The notes under the pieces: generated by a model
Told to the model about the DNA's origin: nothing
Seen by the model: the letters and a program-made list of their open reading frames with translations, nothing else
Database searches by the model: none
NCBI GenBank assembly: GCA_017455385.1
Contig: JAFTBD010000002.1
Coordinates: forward strand, 1-32,934
DNA: 32,934 bases
Direction: 5' to 3'
From: Clostridia bacterium
GTDB lineage: Bacteria; Bacillota; Clostridia; Christensenellales; CAG-1252
Part shown: piece after piece, positions 15,920 through 23,186 of the stretch
Position numbering within the stretch: the stretch's first letter is position 1
How the letters are laid out: each line of letters opens with the position of its first letter
Position numbers and translations under genes: made by a program

Positions 15920-16778
15920 GGGCGCGGTCATCGTCAATGCTTTTTGGCGCGGCGGGGACGCAGGCGCGGAGAATATCGCGGCGGAGCTTAGAAAGCGCGG
16001 CATCGACGTTCGCGTACTACGCGCGGACGAATTATGTATGCGGATCGACGACGGAGTCAAGGGCGAATATGCCTTGGACTTCGCCGTTTTTCTCGATAAA
16101 GATATGCACGTCGCGCGTATGCTCGAAGTGCAGGGAGTGCGCCTTTTCAACAGCGCGGAGAGCATTCGCCTCGCCGACGACAAGATGCTGACTCATATCG
16201 CGCTCGCCGCCGCGGGGATCCCACAGCCCCGCACGATCTCCTCGCCGCTCCGTTTTACAGAGGGAGAGGACGATTTCGCAGAGAAAGCGGAGCGCCTGCT
16301 CGGCTATCCCGTCGTGGTCAAGAATTGCTACGGCGCTTTCGGCAAGCAGGTGTGGCTCGTTCGGAATAGGGAAGAGTTTCTCGCGAAGAGGGCGGCGCTC
16401 AGGCTCGAGCCGCATATTTACCAAGAATACGTCGAATGCGGCGCCACCGACATCAGAGTCATCGTTATCGGGGGGAAGGCGGTCGCCGCCATGCGTCGTC
16501 ACGCCTCTGCCGCGGGGGAATTCCGCGCGAATGCGGAGCTCGGCGGATGGGGCGAAGCGATCCCCGTCACCGAGAAACTTGCCGCATTGGCAGCCTCTGT
16601 TGCGGGCGCCCTCGGACTGTGCTATGCGGGGGTGGATATCCTCGAGAGCGACAGGGGGTATCTCGTGACGGAAGTGAATTCCAATGCGGGATTTCGTTTG
16701 ATCGAGAAAGTCACGGGAGCGGACGTCGCGTCCCTCTACGCGGACTACATCGCCTCGGAATTGAGGAAAGGAGAATGA
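15912..16778 (+). CDS. RimK-like ATP-grasp ligase
   Basis: A 288-residue ATP-grasp enzyme of the RimK/glutamate-ligase type, which joins an amino acid or amine to a carboxylate through an acyl phosphate. Visible are the pre-ATP-grasp domain (residues 1-90), YPVVVKNCYGAFGKQVWLV (ATP lysine), YQEYVECGATDIRVIVIGG, a basic patch MRRHA, GVDILE and the metal-binding TEVNSNAGF. The order matches E. coli RimK closely. The substrate is unknown. Start: ATG 15912 gives MYKGAVIVNAFW and overlaps the metA stop by 8 nt; the in-frame ATG 15900 would add four residues. Neither has a clear Shine-Dalgarno sequence, so coupling to metA is likely. The TPR and DUF4037 genes follow without gaps. Confidence 0.85.
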   Translation: MYKGAVIVNAFWRGGDAGAENIAAELRKRGIDVRVLRADELCMRIDDGVKGEYALDFAVFLDKDMHVARMLEVQGVRLFNSAESIRLADDKMLTHIALAAAGIPQPRTISSPLRFTEGEDDFAEKAERLLGYPVVVKNCYGAFGKQVWLVRNREEFLAKRAALRLEPHIYQEYVECGATDIRVIVIGGKAVAAMRRHASAAGEFRANAELGGWGEAIPVTEKLAALAASVAGALGLCYAGVDILESDRGYLVTEVNSNAGFRLIEKVTGADVASLYADYIASELRKGE

Positions 16779-16779
16779 T

Positions 16780-17628
16780 ATGAGCGAGGATAAAAAGCCT
16801 GTGGAAATGGACGTCACCGATTACACCGATCCGCAATGCCCGTTCTGCGTGGATCAGTACAAGTCGGACAACGTGCGCCCCATCGATCTCGGGCGCGTCA
16901 TCACGAAACTGGACGAGTACCTCTCGCATAACGACTATGCGGGCGCCGAGCGCCACCTGCTCTATTGGCTGGAAGAGGCGAAGCAGGGGAACGATCTCCG
17001 CGGTGAATTCAGCCTGCGCGAAGAGTGTATGGGACTGTATCGGAAGCTCGGCAAGGGAGAAGAAGCCCTTGCCGCCGCCGCGCGCACCCTCCGTCTCATC
17101 GACCTTTTGGAACTACGCGGGACGGTCAGCGCCGCCACCGCGCTCCTCAATGTCGCCACGGTGTATAAAGCTTTCGGCAAAGCGGCGGATGCCGTGCCTC
17201 TTTTCGAGGAAGCGCGCGGGATCTACGAGGAGAAACTCCCCTCGGACGACAGCCGCGTCGCGGGACTTTATAATAATTTCGCTCTCGCCCTCGTCGACCT
17301 CAAACGGTATGAGGAAGCGCGGGAATTGTATCTGAAAGCGCTTGCGGTGCTCGCAAATGTCGAGGGCAGCGAACCGGAGCGCGCCATCACCGAGCTGAAT
17401 CTCGCCACCCTCGCGGAGGCGCAGTACGGGCTCGAAGAAGGGGAGTCAGAGATCGAAGCGCGCCTCGCGAACGCCGAGAAACTCCTCCTCGGGAGCGACC
17501 TGCCGCAGGACGGCAATTACGCCTTCGTCGCGGAGAAATGCGCGTCGGTATTCGGCTATTACGGGTGGTTCGCCGTCGAAGCGGAGCTGAAAGATAGGTC
17601 GAAGCGCATCTACGGAGGGAAGGTATGA
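16780..17628 (+). CDS. TPR-repeat protein
   Basis: A 282-residue soluble protein made mostly of tetratricopeptide-type helical pairs (about residues 35-235; for example ATALLNVATVYKAFGKAADAVPLFEEA and AGLYNNFALALVDLKRYEEARELYLKALAVL). The N-terminus holds a CPFC motif (residues 20-23), possibly a metal or redox site. AAAGGAG precedes the ATG, which starts 2 nt after the ligase stop, and its own stop overlaps the next ATG (ATGA at 17625). TPR proteins of this kind are often paired with DUF4037 proteins in Clostridia. A scaffold role for its two enzyme neighbours is inference. Confidence 0.8.
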   Translation: MSEDKKPVEMDVTDYTDPQCPFCVDQYKSDNVRPIDLGRVITKLDEYLSHNDYAGAERHLLYWLEEAKQGNDLRGEFSLREECMGLYRKLGKGEEALAAAARTLRLIDLLELRGTVSAATALLNVATVYKAFGKAADAVPLFEEARGIYEEKLPSDDSRVAGLYNNFALALVDLKRYEEARELYLKALAVLANVEGSEPERAITELNLATLAEAQYGLEEGESEIEARLANAEKLLLGSDLPQDGNYAFVAEKCASVFGYYGWFAVEAELKDRSKRIYGGKV

Positions 17629-18569
17629 AAGGACTGGAGATAGCGGAGAAATATTACGAAACATTCGGCGCGGAGATGATGCGCACGGAGTTCCCCGAGC
17701 TCGAGGAGATCGTCGCCGTGGGGCTGATGGGCAGCGGCTCGGAATGCTACGGTTATGATGACGACACCTCGCGGGATCACGACTTCGAGCCGGGATTCAT
17801 ACTCTTTCTCCCGCCCGAAGAGGTGGTGGACAGGCGGACGGCTTTCCGCTTGGAGCGCGCCTATGGGAAGCTCCCCGACGAATTCATGGGACTCAAACGG
17901 AATAAGGACGTTTCCTACGACACGGGGCGTCACGGCGTCATCCGTACGGCGGACTTTTTCCGCTCCAAAGTAGGGGATCCCGAAGGGACATTGTCCCTTG
18001 AAGCGTGGATGAAGATCCCCGAGAATTACCTCTTGGAAGCCACGAACGGCAAGCTCTTTCGCGACGACGTCGGCACGGTGCGGGATATCCGCGCGCGGCT
18101 TGCGTATTTCCCCGAGGACGTCCGTTTGAAGAAGCTCGCAGGCGCCTTGATGCTCGCCGAGCAAGCGTCGAATTACAATTACGAGCGGCAGCTCTCCCGC
18201 GGCGACACGGCGGCGGCACAGCTCGCGATCTATGAGTACGTCAAGAACGTTATTTCGGTTTGTTTCCTCTTGGAGAAGCGCTACAAGCCCTATTATAAAT
18301 GGGTCTTCCGCGCCCTCAACGACTTGCCGCATTTCGCCGTCCTTCGCGAGGACCTCGAGTACCTCATCAGCAACGGCAACGGCATCGCGGAAACGGTGGA
18401 GAAGCGGAGCAAGATCCGTTCGATCAATGCCCGCCTCGGCGATGAGATCCGCCGTCAGGCGCTCTCGGATTACGACGGCTTGCACCTCGACTCTTTCGCC
18501 TACTGCGTGAACGGCAAGATCAAAGACCCCTCCGTCCGCAACCTCCACATGATGGCGGCAGGGGAATGA
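17625..18569 (+). CDS. DUF4037 nucleotidyltransferase-like protein
   Basis: A 314-residue protein with the DUF4037 pattern. Near the N-terminus, GLMGSGSECYGYDDDTSRDHDF (residues 33-54) fits the nucleotidyltransferase signature: a G-S-G-S loop followed by acidic residues on the next strand (Asp51, Asp53). The C-terminal two thirds is helical (DUF4037 proper; LEAWMKIPENYLLEATNGKLFRD). It would be expected to transfer a nucleotide to an unknown acceptor or act as a sensor. The start overlaps the TPR gene by 4 nt, which implies tight co-translation. A strong bidirectional terminator follows. Confidence 0.8.
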   Translation: MKGLEIAEKYYETFGAEMMRTEFPELEEIVAVGLMGSGSECYGYDDDTSRDHDFEPGFILFLPPEEVVDRRTAFRLERAYGKLPDEFMGLKRNKDVSYDTGRHGVIRTADFFRSKVGDPEGTLSLEAWMKIPENYLLEATNGKLFRDDVGTVRDIRARLAYFPEDVRLKKLAGALMLAEQASNYNYERQLSRGDTAAAQLAIYEYVKNVISVCFLLEKRYKPYYKWVFRALNDLPHFAVLREDLEYLISNGNGIAETVEKRSKIRSINARLGDEIRRQALSDYDGLHLDSFAYCVNGKIKDPSVRNLHMMAAGE

Positions 18570-18600
18570 TACGACACGGCTTATAAGGGAATAAAGCAAA

Positions 18601-18632
18601 AAAAAGATGGCGAAACGGATCGCCATCTTTTT
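18601..18632. terminator. Bidirectional rho-independent terminator
   Basis: An 8-bp core (GATGGCGA 18606-18613 with TCGCCATC 18620-18627), loop AACGGA, flanked by AAAAA on the left and TTTTT on the right. It can end the rightward smpB-DUF4037 run and the leftward vWA-RyR pair. Confidence 0.9.
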
Positions 18633-18687
18633 GTATAAGAAGAGTTATGTCGTAGCGGCGTTATTTATAACGCGCGACGAGACCTTG

Positions 18688-18975
18688 TTATTTTTTCTCT
18701 ATTTTGAAGCCGAGCTTGGTGATGAGTTTCAGCGTCTCAAAGGCGGTGTTTCGGTCGAAAGACTTCTCGGATTCGGGGAGATCGGAGTAGGCGACGAGCT
18801 GAGGCGTCTCTTTCTTTTCGAGGTCTTTGACGGGGCCGTATTTCCAGCCTTCTTTCATCCTGCCAACAGACCACACTTCGTGGACGTTCTCGGCGATCTT
18901 CTCCGAGAGGGCGATGAGCTCCTCGGGGAGCACGACGTCCGACGTGTCTATGGGATGGGGTACGTATGTATGCAT
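18688..18975 (-). CDS. Small RyR-domain protein
   Basis: A 95-residue protein consisting almost entirely of one RyR (ryanodine receptor repeat) domain: YVPHPIDTSDVVLPEEL, then ENVHEVWSVGRMKEGWKYGPVKD, then PQLVAYSDLPESEKSFDRNTAFETLKLITKLGF. This is the typical bacterial form. In animal channels the repeat is structural, and its role in bacteria is unknown. ATG 18975 is chosen because GAGGAG lies 7 nt upstream; ATG 18981, two codons earlier, is only 1-2 nt from that site. It lies 85 nt downstream of the vWA gene and is probably co-transcribed with it. Confidence 0.85.
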   Translation of the reverse strand: MHTYVPHPIDTSDVVLPEELIALSEKIAENVHEVWSVGRMKEGWKYGPVKDLEKKETPQLVAYSDLPESEKSFDRNTAFETLKLITKLGFKIEKK

Positions 18976-19060
18976 ATTCATTCTCCTCGTTCCGCGCTCC
19001 GCGCGGTCTGTTTTCTCGTCCGATCGGGTGGTGTGATAGACCCTTTTGCGTTCGCTCTTA

Positions 19061-19750
19061 CTATCGGACCGCCAGATCCAATACCTCATCGACGTTCGCC
19101 CAGTCCTTTGGGCTCTTGATGGGAACGTAGACGCAATTGTGACAGTTCTGCGGGAAATCTTCCCACGTGGGAAAGCGGGAATGCGACTGATCCGCATCGT
19201 TCATTGCGATGATGAGTCGAGCCTTGCGGGGATCGAATGAGCTTCCCGCTTCGGGGAGCCCCGTATTCCACCACCGATACAGTTCCTCTACGCTCCGATG
19301 CATGCCTTCGGGGCGAACGCCGCATTCTTCGGGCAGGAGCGGATCTGCGTCCGCGAATAAGAGAATGACCTGGCGGGAGAGGCTTTCATTCGTCCAGTCC
19401 GAACGCATCGCGAGGACGAGCGCCTCGAGCGCACTCTCTTGCGGGGTCTCTCCGCCGCCTTTCGCCTCGATCGTATCGAGGTAATCGAAAAGAGCGGGGG
19501 TCTCATCGGGGATGCGGAAAAAAGGGGAGATGAGCATCGGCTCCGGATCGGCGAGGTAATCTCGATACCCGATGACCTTGACGCGCAAGCTCGTGATCCG
19601 AGCGTAGAATTGCGGTAGCCCCGGCTCGAGTATGCGCAGCGCATCTTTGATCTTCTGTTTGTAGGAGTCGAGCGCGAGCCACGAGCTGCTTGTCGCATCC
19701 ACCGGTACCACGAGGTCTACGGAACGTCCCGAGCTTTCTCCGATCAGCAT
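19061..19750 (-). CDS. von Willebrand factor A (vWA) domain protein
   Basis: A 229-residue soluble protein formed by one vWA domain with an intact metal (MIDAS) site: Asp18-x-Thr20-x-Ser22 in VDATSSS, Thr102 in GGGETPQ and Asp134 in LLFADADP. The VIGYRDY segment after strand 2 and the GGGETPQESALEAL stretch recall vWA domains linked to alpha-kinases and TerY-like proteins. ATG 19750 has GGAG 7 nt upstream and gives the domain start at once; a longer frame to 19852 would run through the promoter. Function is not known; vWA domains usually bind partner proteins through the metal. The RyR gene follows. Confidence 0.85.
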   Translation of the reverse strand: MLIGESSGRSVDLVVPVDATSSSWLALDSYKQKIKDALRILEPGLPQFYARITSLRVKVIGYRDYLADPEPMLISPFFRIPDETPALFDYLDTIEAKGGGETPQESALEALVLAMRSDWTNESLSRQVILLFADADPLLPEECGVRPEGMHRSVEELYRWWNTGLPEAGSSFDPRKARLIIAMNDADQSHSRFPTWEDFPQNCHNCVYVPIKSPKDWANVDEVLDLAVR

Positions 19751-19842
19751 ATCTTTTCTCCTTTTCGTGTGACGTTGATCGTCCGAACCGACCGCATCTG
19801 CTTTCCTTTTCGCGCCGCGGAAACGAGACGGTTCCGAATGAA

Positions 19843-19871
19843 AGTATATCAAAAAACCTCTCTTTTGTAAA
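19843..19871 (-). promoter_or_regulatory. Promoter of the vWA-RyR pair
   Basis: Reading leftward: TTTACA (19871-19866), a 17-nt spacer and TATACT (19848-19843). This leaves a leader of about 85 nt before ATG 19750. The rest of the gap to about 20000 is GC-rich and shows nothing clear. Confidence 0.65.
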
Positions 19872-20006
19872 TCCCCGAACGGCGTTTCGGTCGGCGTTGA
19901 CCGTGACGGGCGTCTCGTCTTCTCTCGCTCGGCGTCTCTCGGAGATAGCCTTTTCCTGCCGTTCGGGCGGGACGCGCAAACGCGGAAAGGATGAAAAGCG
20001 ATTAAA

Positions 20007-20092
20007 ATATGAATAAAACATTAAAAATATGCAAAAAATAATGCATAAAAACTAAATATATAGATTATTTTGAAAAATATGCAAAAAATATT
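20007..20092 (+). promoter_or_regulatory. Three ARG-box-like operator sites upstream of argC
   Basis: Three near-identical 16-nt sites: 20007-20022 (ATATGAATAAAACATT), 20027-20042 (ATATGCAAAAAATAAT) and 20077-20092 (ATATGCAAAAAATATT). The first fits the ArgR pattern TGAAT-4-ATTCA in part. Starts of sites 1 and 2 are 20 nt apart and of sites 2 and 3 are 50 nt apart. Site 3 abuts the -35 box. This fits repression by ArgR/AhrC, whose gene is not in the window. Confidence 0.6.
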
Positions 20093-20120
20093 TGACCGAA
20101 TTGCGCGCGCGATATATAAT
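20092..20120 (+). promoter_or_regulatory. Promoter of the arg operon
   Basis: TTGACC (20092-20097), a 17-nt spacer and TATAAT (20115-20120). RNA would start near 20127, giving a leader of about 30 nt before ATG 20157. Confidence 0.85.
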
Positions 20121-20156
20121 GAGAGCAAGGTGCACGCACCCGCGAGGAGCGAAAGA

Positions 20157-21065
20157 ATGAAAGTATTTGTGGACGGAAGCGCAGGCACGACGGGACTCGA
20201 GATCGTGAGCAGGCTCAGAGAGAGGGCGGATATCACCCTCGTTCTTCTCGGCGACGACCTTCGCAAAGACCCCTCTGCCCGTAAGGAAGCCATCCTCTCG
20301 TCCGATCTGACCGTGCTCTGTCTGCCCGATCAGGCGGCGGTGGAGGCGGTGGCATTCGCGGAAGAGGGAACGGGTAAGCTCATCGACGCCTCCACGGCGC
20401 ACCGCACCGATCCCCGCTTCGTGTATGGTTTTCCTGAGCTGAAAGGACAGCGAGAGAAGGTCCGCGCGGCGAAGTACGTGGCGAATCCCGGCTGTCACGC
20501 CAGTGGGTTCATCGCCCTCGTGGCGCCTCTCGTCGAGGCGGGTGTACTGGATAAGGCGGCGCCCCTCTCCGCGTTCTCCCTGACGGGCTATACCGGCGGC
20601 GGCAAGAAGATGATCGCGGATTACGAGGCGGCGCAAGGCGCTTTGGACGCGCCGCGGCAGTACGCGCTCACCCAGCAGCACAAGCATCTCAAAGAGATGG
20701 TCGCCGTGACGGGCATCGAGCGCGCCCCCGCGTTCCTTCCCGTAGTAGGCGCTTTCCCCCGCGGGATGCAGGTCTCCGTTCCGCTCTCGCCCGATTGGCT
20801 CTCTTGCGGCGCGGAAGGGCTGAAAGAAGTCTATCGCGACCTTTTTAGGGGCGGCGTTGTGCGTTATCAAGACGTCGACACCCCGATGCTCGCCGCCGAT
20901 ATGATGGCGGGCAGGGACGGAATGATCGTCTCCGTGATTGGGAATGAGGATCGCATCGTGGCGGTCGCCTCCTTCGATAACCTCGGCAAAGGGGCGAGCG
21001 GTGCGGCGATACAGAACCTGAATCTTATGCTCGGTGCGGACGAATGCACCGGTTTGAAATTATAA
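20157..21065 (+). CDS. argC: N-acetyl-gamma-glutamyl-phosphate reductase, short type
   Basis: A 302-residue enzyme that reduces N-acetylglutamyl phosphate to the semialdehyde with NADPH. The N-terminus VFVDGSAGTTGLEI is the nucleotide-binding loop. Cys113 in ANPGCHASGF is the catalytic thiol, and QQHKHLKEM contains the conserved His residues. The short length and the GSAGTTGLE start mark the type 2 (short) ArgC rather than the roughly 345-residue type 1. GAGGAG lies 7 nt before the ATG. First gene of the arg operon, with ARG-box-like sites upstream. Confidence 0.95.
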   Translation: MKVFVDGSAGTTGLEIVSRLRERADITLVLLGDDLRKDPSARKEAILSSDLTVLCLPDQAAVEAVAFAEEGTGKLIDASTAHRTDPRFVYGFPELKGQREKVRAAKYVANPGCHASGFIALVAPLVEAGVLDKAAPLSAFSLTGYTGGGKKMIADYEAAQGALDAPRQYALTQQHKHLKEMVAVTGIERAPAFLPVVGAFPRGMQVSVPLSPDWLSCGAEGLKEVYRDLFRGGVVRYQDVDTPMLAADMMAGRDGMIVSVIGNEDRIVAVASFDNLGKGASGAAIQNLNLMLGADECTGLKL

Positions 21066-21071
21066 TACTCT

Positions 21072-21088
21072 TTCGCCCTATGGGCGAA
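21072..21088 (+). other. Hairpin between argC and argJ
   Basis: A 7-bp stem (TTCGCCC with GGGCGAA) and 3-nt loop TAT, ending a few bases before the AGGAGG of argJ. No T run follows, so it is not a terminator. It may tune argJ translation or protect processed RNA. Confidence 0.6.
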
Positions 21089-21102
21089 TGACAGGAGGAA
21101 GT

Positions 21103-22317
21103 ATGATAGTAGTTACGGGCGGCGTCACAGCCGCGAAAGGATTTACGGCGGGCGGCGTGCATTGCGGCATCCGCAAGAGCAGGAGCAAGCGCGACCTCGG
21201 GCTCATTTGGTCGGAGGTGCAGGCGCAGGCGGCGGCGGTCTATACGACGAACCTCGTGAAAGGCGCCCCTCTCCTCGTCACCAAAGCGCATTTGGCAAAC
21301 GGCACGGCGCAGGCTTGTATCATCAATAGCGGCAACGCGAATACCTGCAATGCGAACGGCGTGGAGATCGCGGAAGAGACCGCGGCGCTTCTCGCTGCCG
21401 AGCTCGGCATCCCCGCGGACGACGTCGTCGTGGCGTCCACCGGAGTCATCGGTCAGCCCATGTCGATAGAACCCTTTGCGGAGGGCATCCCCGCCTTGGT
21501 GAAGGATCTCTCCAAGGACGGCTCCCCCCGTGCGGCGGAGGCGATCATGACCACCGACACCGTGAAGAAGGAGATCGCCATCACCGTCGAGATCGGCGGC
21601 AAAGAGGTCACCCTCGGCGGCATCGCGAAAGGGAGCGGCATGATCCATCCCAATATGGCGACGATGCTCGTTTTCCTGACCACCGACTGCGCCATCTCCT
21701 CGGCGATGCTCCAAAAGGCGCTCTCCACCGACGTGCAGAGCAGTTTCAATATGGTCAGCGTGGACGGCGACACATCCACCAACGATATGGTGACCATTCT
21801 CGCGAACGGTCTCGCGGGCAATCCGATGATCGACAGCGAGAATGAGGACTTCGCTCTCTTTATGAAGGCGCTCAATACCGTTACCGTTTCCCTTTGCAAA
21901 GCGCTCGCGGCGGACGGCGAAGGCGCCACGAAGTTCCTCGAGTGTTCCGTCTGCGGCGCGAAGACCCTCGCGGATGCGAAGAAAGCGGCGAAAGCGGTCA
22001 TCTGTTCCAGCCTCGTCAAAGCGGCGATGTTCGGCTCGGACGCGAACTGGGGCAGGGTGCTCTGCGCCATCGGTTATTCCGGCGCGGACGTGGACGTCAA
22101 TCAAGTGGACGTTTCTTTCGTCTCCCGGAAAGGCGAGATCCTCGTCTGTAAAGACGGCGCCTCGGTGGACTTCTCGGAGGACGTGGCGAAAGAGATCTTG
22201 TCCGAGAAAGAGATCACGATCGCGGTCACCTTGCATGACGGCTCCTTCGGGGCGGTCGCTTGGGGCTCCGATCTCACCTATGATTACGTGCGTATCAACG
22301 GCGATTATCGCACCTGA
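21103..22317 (+). CDS. argJ: ArgJ, ornithine acetyltransferase (possibly bifunctional)
   Basis: A 404-residue N-terminal-nucleophile enzyme that moves the acetyl group from N-acetylornithine to glutamate, recycling it; bifunctional forms also acetylate glutamate with acetyl-CoA. The self-cleavage motif KGSGMIHPNMATML is present, with Thr187 as the new N-terminus and nucleophile. INSGNANTC is the usual oxyanion region. The start at 21103 follows AGGAGG; an in-frame ATG five codons upstream lacks it. No argA or argE lies in the operon, which fits the cyclic pathway. Mono- versus bifunctional cannot be decided by eye. Confidence 0.95.
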   Translation: MIVVTGGVTAAKGFTAGGVHCGIRKSRSKRDLGLIWSEVQAQAAAVYTTNLVKGAPLLVTKAHLANGTAQACIINSGNANTCNANGVEIAEETAALLAAELGIPADDVVVASTGVIGQPMSIEPFAEGIPALVKDLSKDGSPRAAEAIMTTDTVKKEIAITVEIGGKEVTLGGIAKGSGMIHPNMATMLVFLTTDCAISSAMLQKALSTDVQSSFNMVSVDGDTSTNDMVTILANGLAGNPMIDSENEDFALFMKALNTVTVSLCKALAADGEGATKFLECSVCGAKTLADAKKAAKAVICSSLVKAAMFGSDANWGRVLCAIGYSGADVDVNQVDVSFVSRKGEILVCKDGASVDFSEDVAKEILSEKEITIAVTLHDGSFGAVAWGSDLTYDYVRINGDYRT

Positions 22318-22329
22318 TAAGGAGGCAGT

Positions 22330-23184
22330 ATGGATCTTTCCAATAAAGAAAGGGCGGAAGTGCTGACAGAGGCGCTTCCCTATATCAAGAGGTACGTCGG
22401 CAAGATCGTCGTGGTGAAATACGGCGGCAATGCGATGATAAACGAAGCCTTGAAAGAGCAGGTCATGGAGGACGTGACCCTTCTCTCCCTCATCGGGGTG
22501 AAGGTCGTGCTCGTGCATGGCGGCGGTCCCGAGATCTCCGCGGTGATGAATAAGCTCGGGCTGTCTCCCACCTTCGTGGACGGTCTCCGCGTGACGGATA
22601 AAGACACGGTGGACGTGGTGCAGATGGTGCTCGCGGGCAAGATCAATAAGTCGCTCGTGCGTTTCTTGGAGTCCAAGGGCGGCAAGGCGATGGGCATCTC
22701 GGGCATCGACGGCAAGCTCATCGTCGCGAAGCAGAAAGACGAGAAGCTCGGCTACGTGGGCGAGATCGAGAAGATCAATATCAAGCCTGTTTTCGACTTG
22801 CTCGAAAAAGGGTATATCCCCGTCGTGTCCACCATCGCCACGGGCGAAGACGGACAGACCTATAATATCAACGGCGACACCGCGGCGGCGTATCTTGCGG
22901 GCGCACTCTCCGCGAAGAGGCTCATTATGATGACCGATATCAGCGGCGTGCTCCGCGACAAGGACGATCCCTCCTCGCTGATCCCCGAGATCCATATCTC
23001 CGATGCGGAGAGGCTATATCAAGAAGGCATCATTTCGGGCGGCATGATCCCGAAAGTGGAGTGCTGTATCACCGCCATCAAGCAGGGCGTCAAGAGGGCG
23101 ATCATTATGGACGGCAGGGTGCCGCATTCCATCTTGATGGAGCTCCTGACCGACGAAGGTAGCGGCACGATGTTTGTGGAGTAA
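22330..23184 (+). CDS. argB: Acetylglutamate kinase
   Basis: A 284-residue amino acid kinase that phosphorylates N-acetylglutamate. Motifs: VVKYGGNAM, VHGGGPEIS, NINGDTAAAYLA and the ATP-site lysine in GGMIPKVECC. The N-terminal helix (residues 1-23) is of the kind present in arginine-inhibited hexameric NAGKs, so feedback control by arginine is plausible. AAGGAGG precedes the ATG, and the gap to argJ is 12 nt. Confidence 0.96.
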   Translation: MDLSNKERAEVLTEALPYIKRYVGKIVVVKYGGNAMINEALKEQVMEDVTLLSLIGVKVVLVHGGGPEISAVMNKLGLSPTFVDGLRVTDKDTVDVVQMVLAGKINKSLVRFLESKGGKAMGISGIDGKLIVAKQKDEKLGYVGEIEKINIKPVFDLLEKGYIPVVSTIATGEDGQTYNINGDTAAAYLAGALSAKRLIMMTDISGVLRDKDDPSSLIPEIHISDAERLYQEGIISGGMIPKVECCITAIKQGVKRAIIMDGRVPHSILMELLTDEGSGTMFVE

Positions 23185-23186
23185 TA

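Noticed and set aside
14033..16183. Leftward frame of 716 codons opposite metY/metA
   Set aside because: Spans two well-recognised genes of the other strand and has no recognisable domain.
19690..20016. Rightward frame of 108 codons upstream of argC
   Set aside because: It overlaps the vWA promoter and start on the other strand, and its composition is Arg/Ser-rich without any motif.
21025..22995. Leftward frame of 656 codons opposite argJ/argB
   Set aside because: Shadow of argJ and argB; typical antisense composition rich in His, Arg, Asp and Gly.
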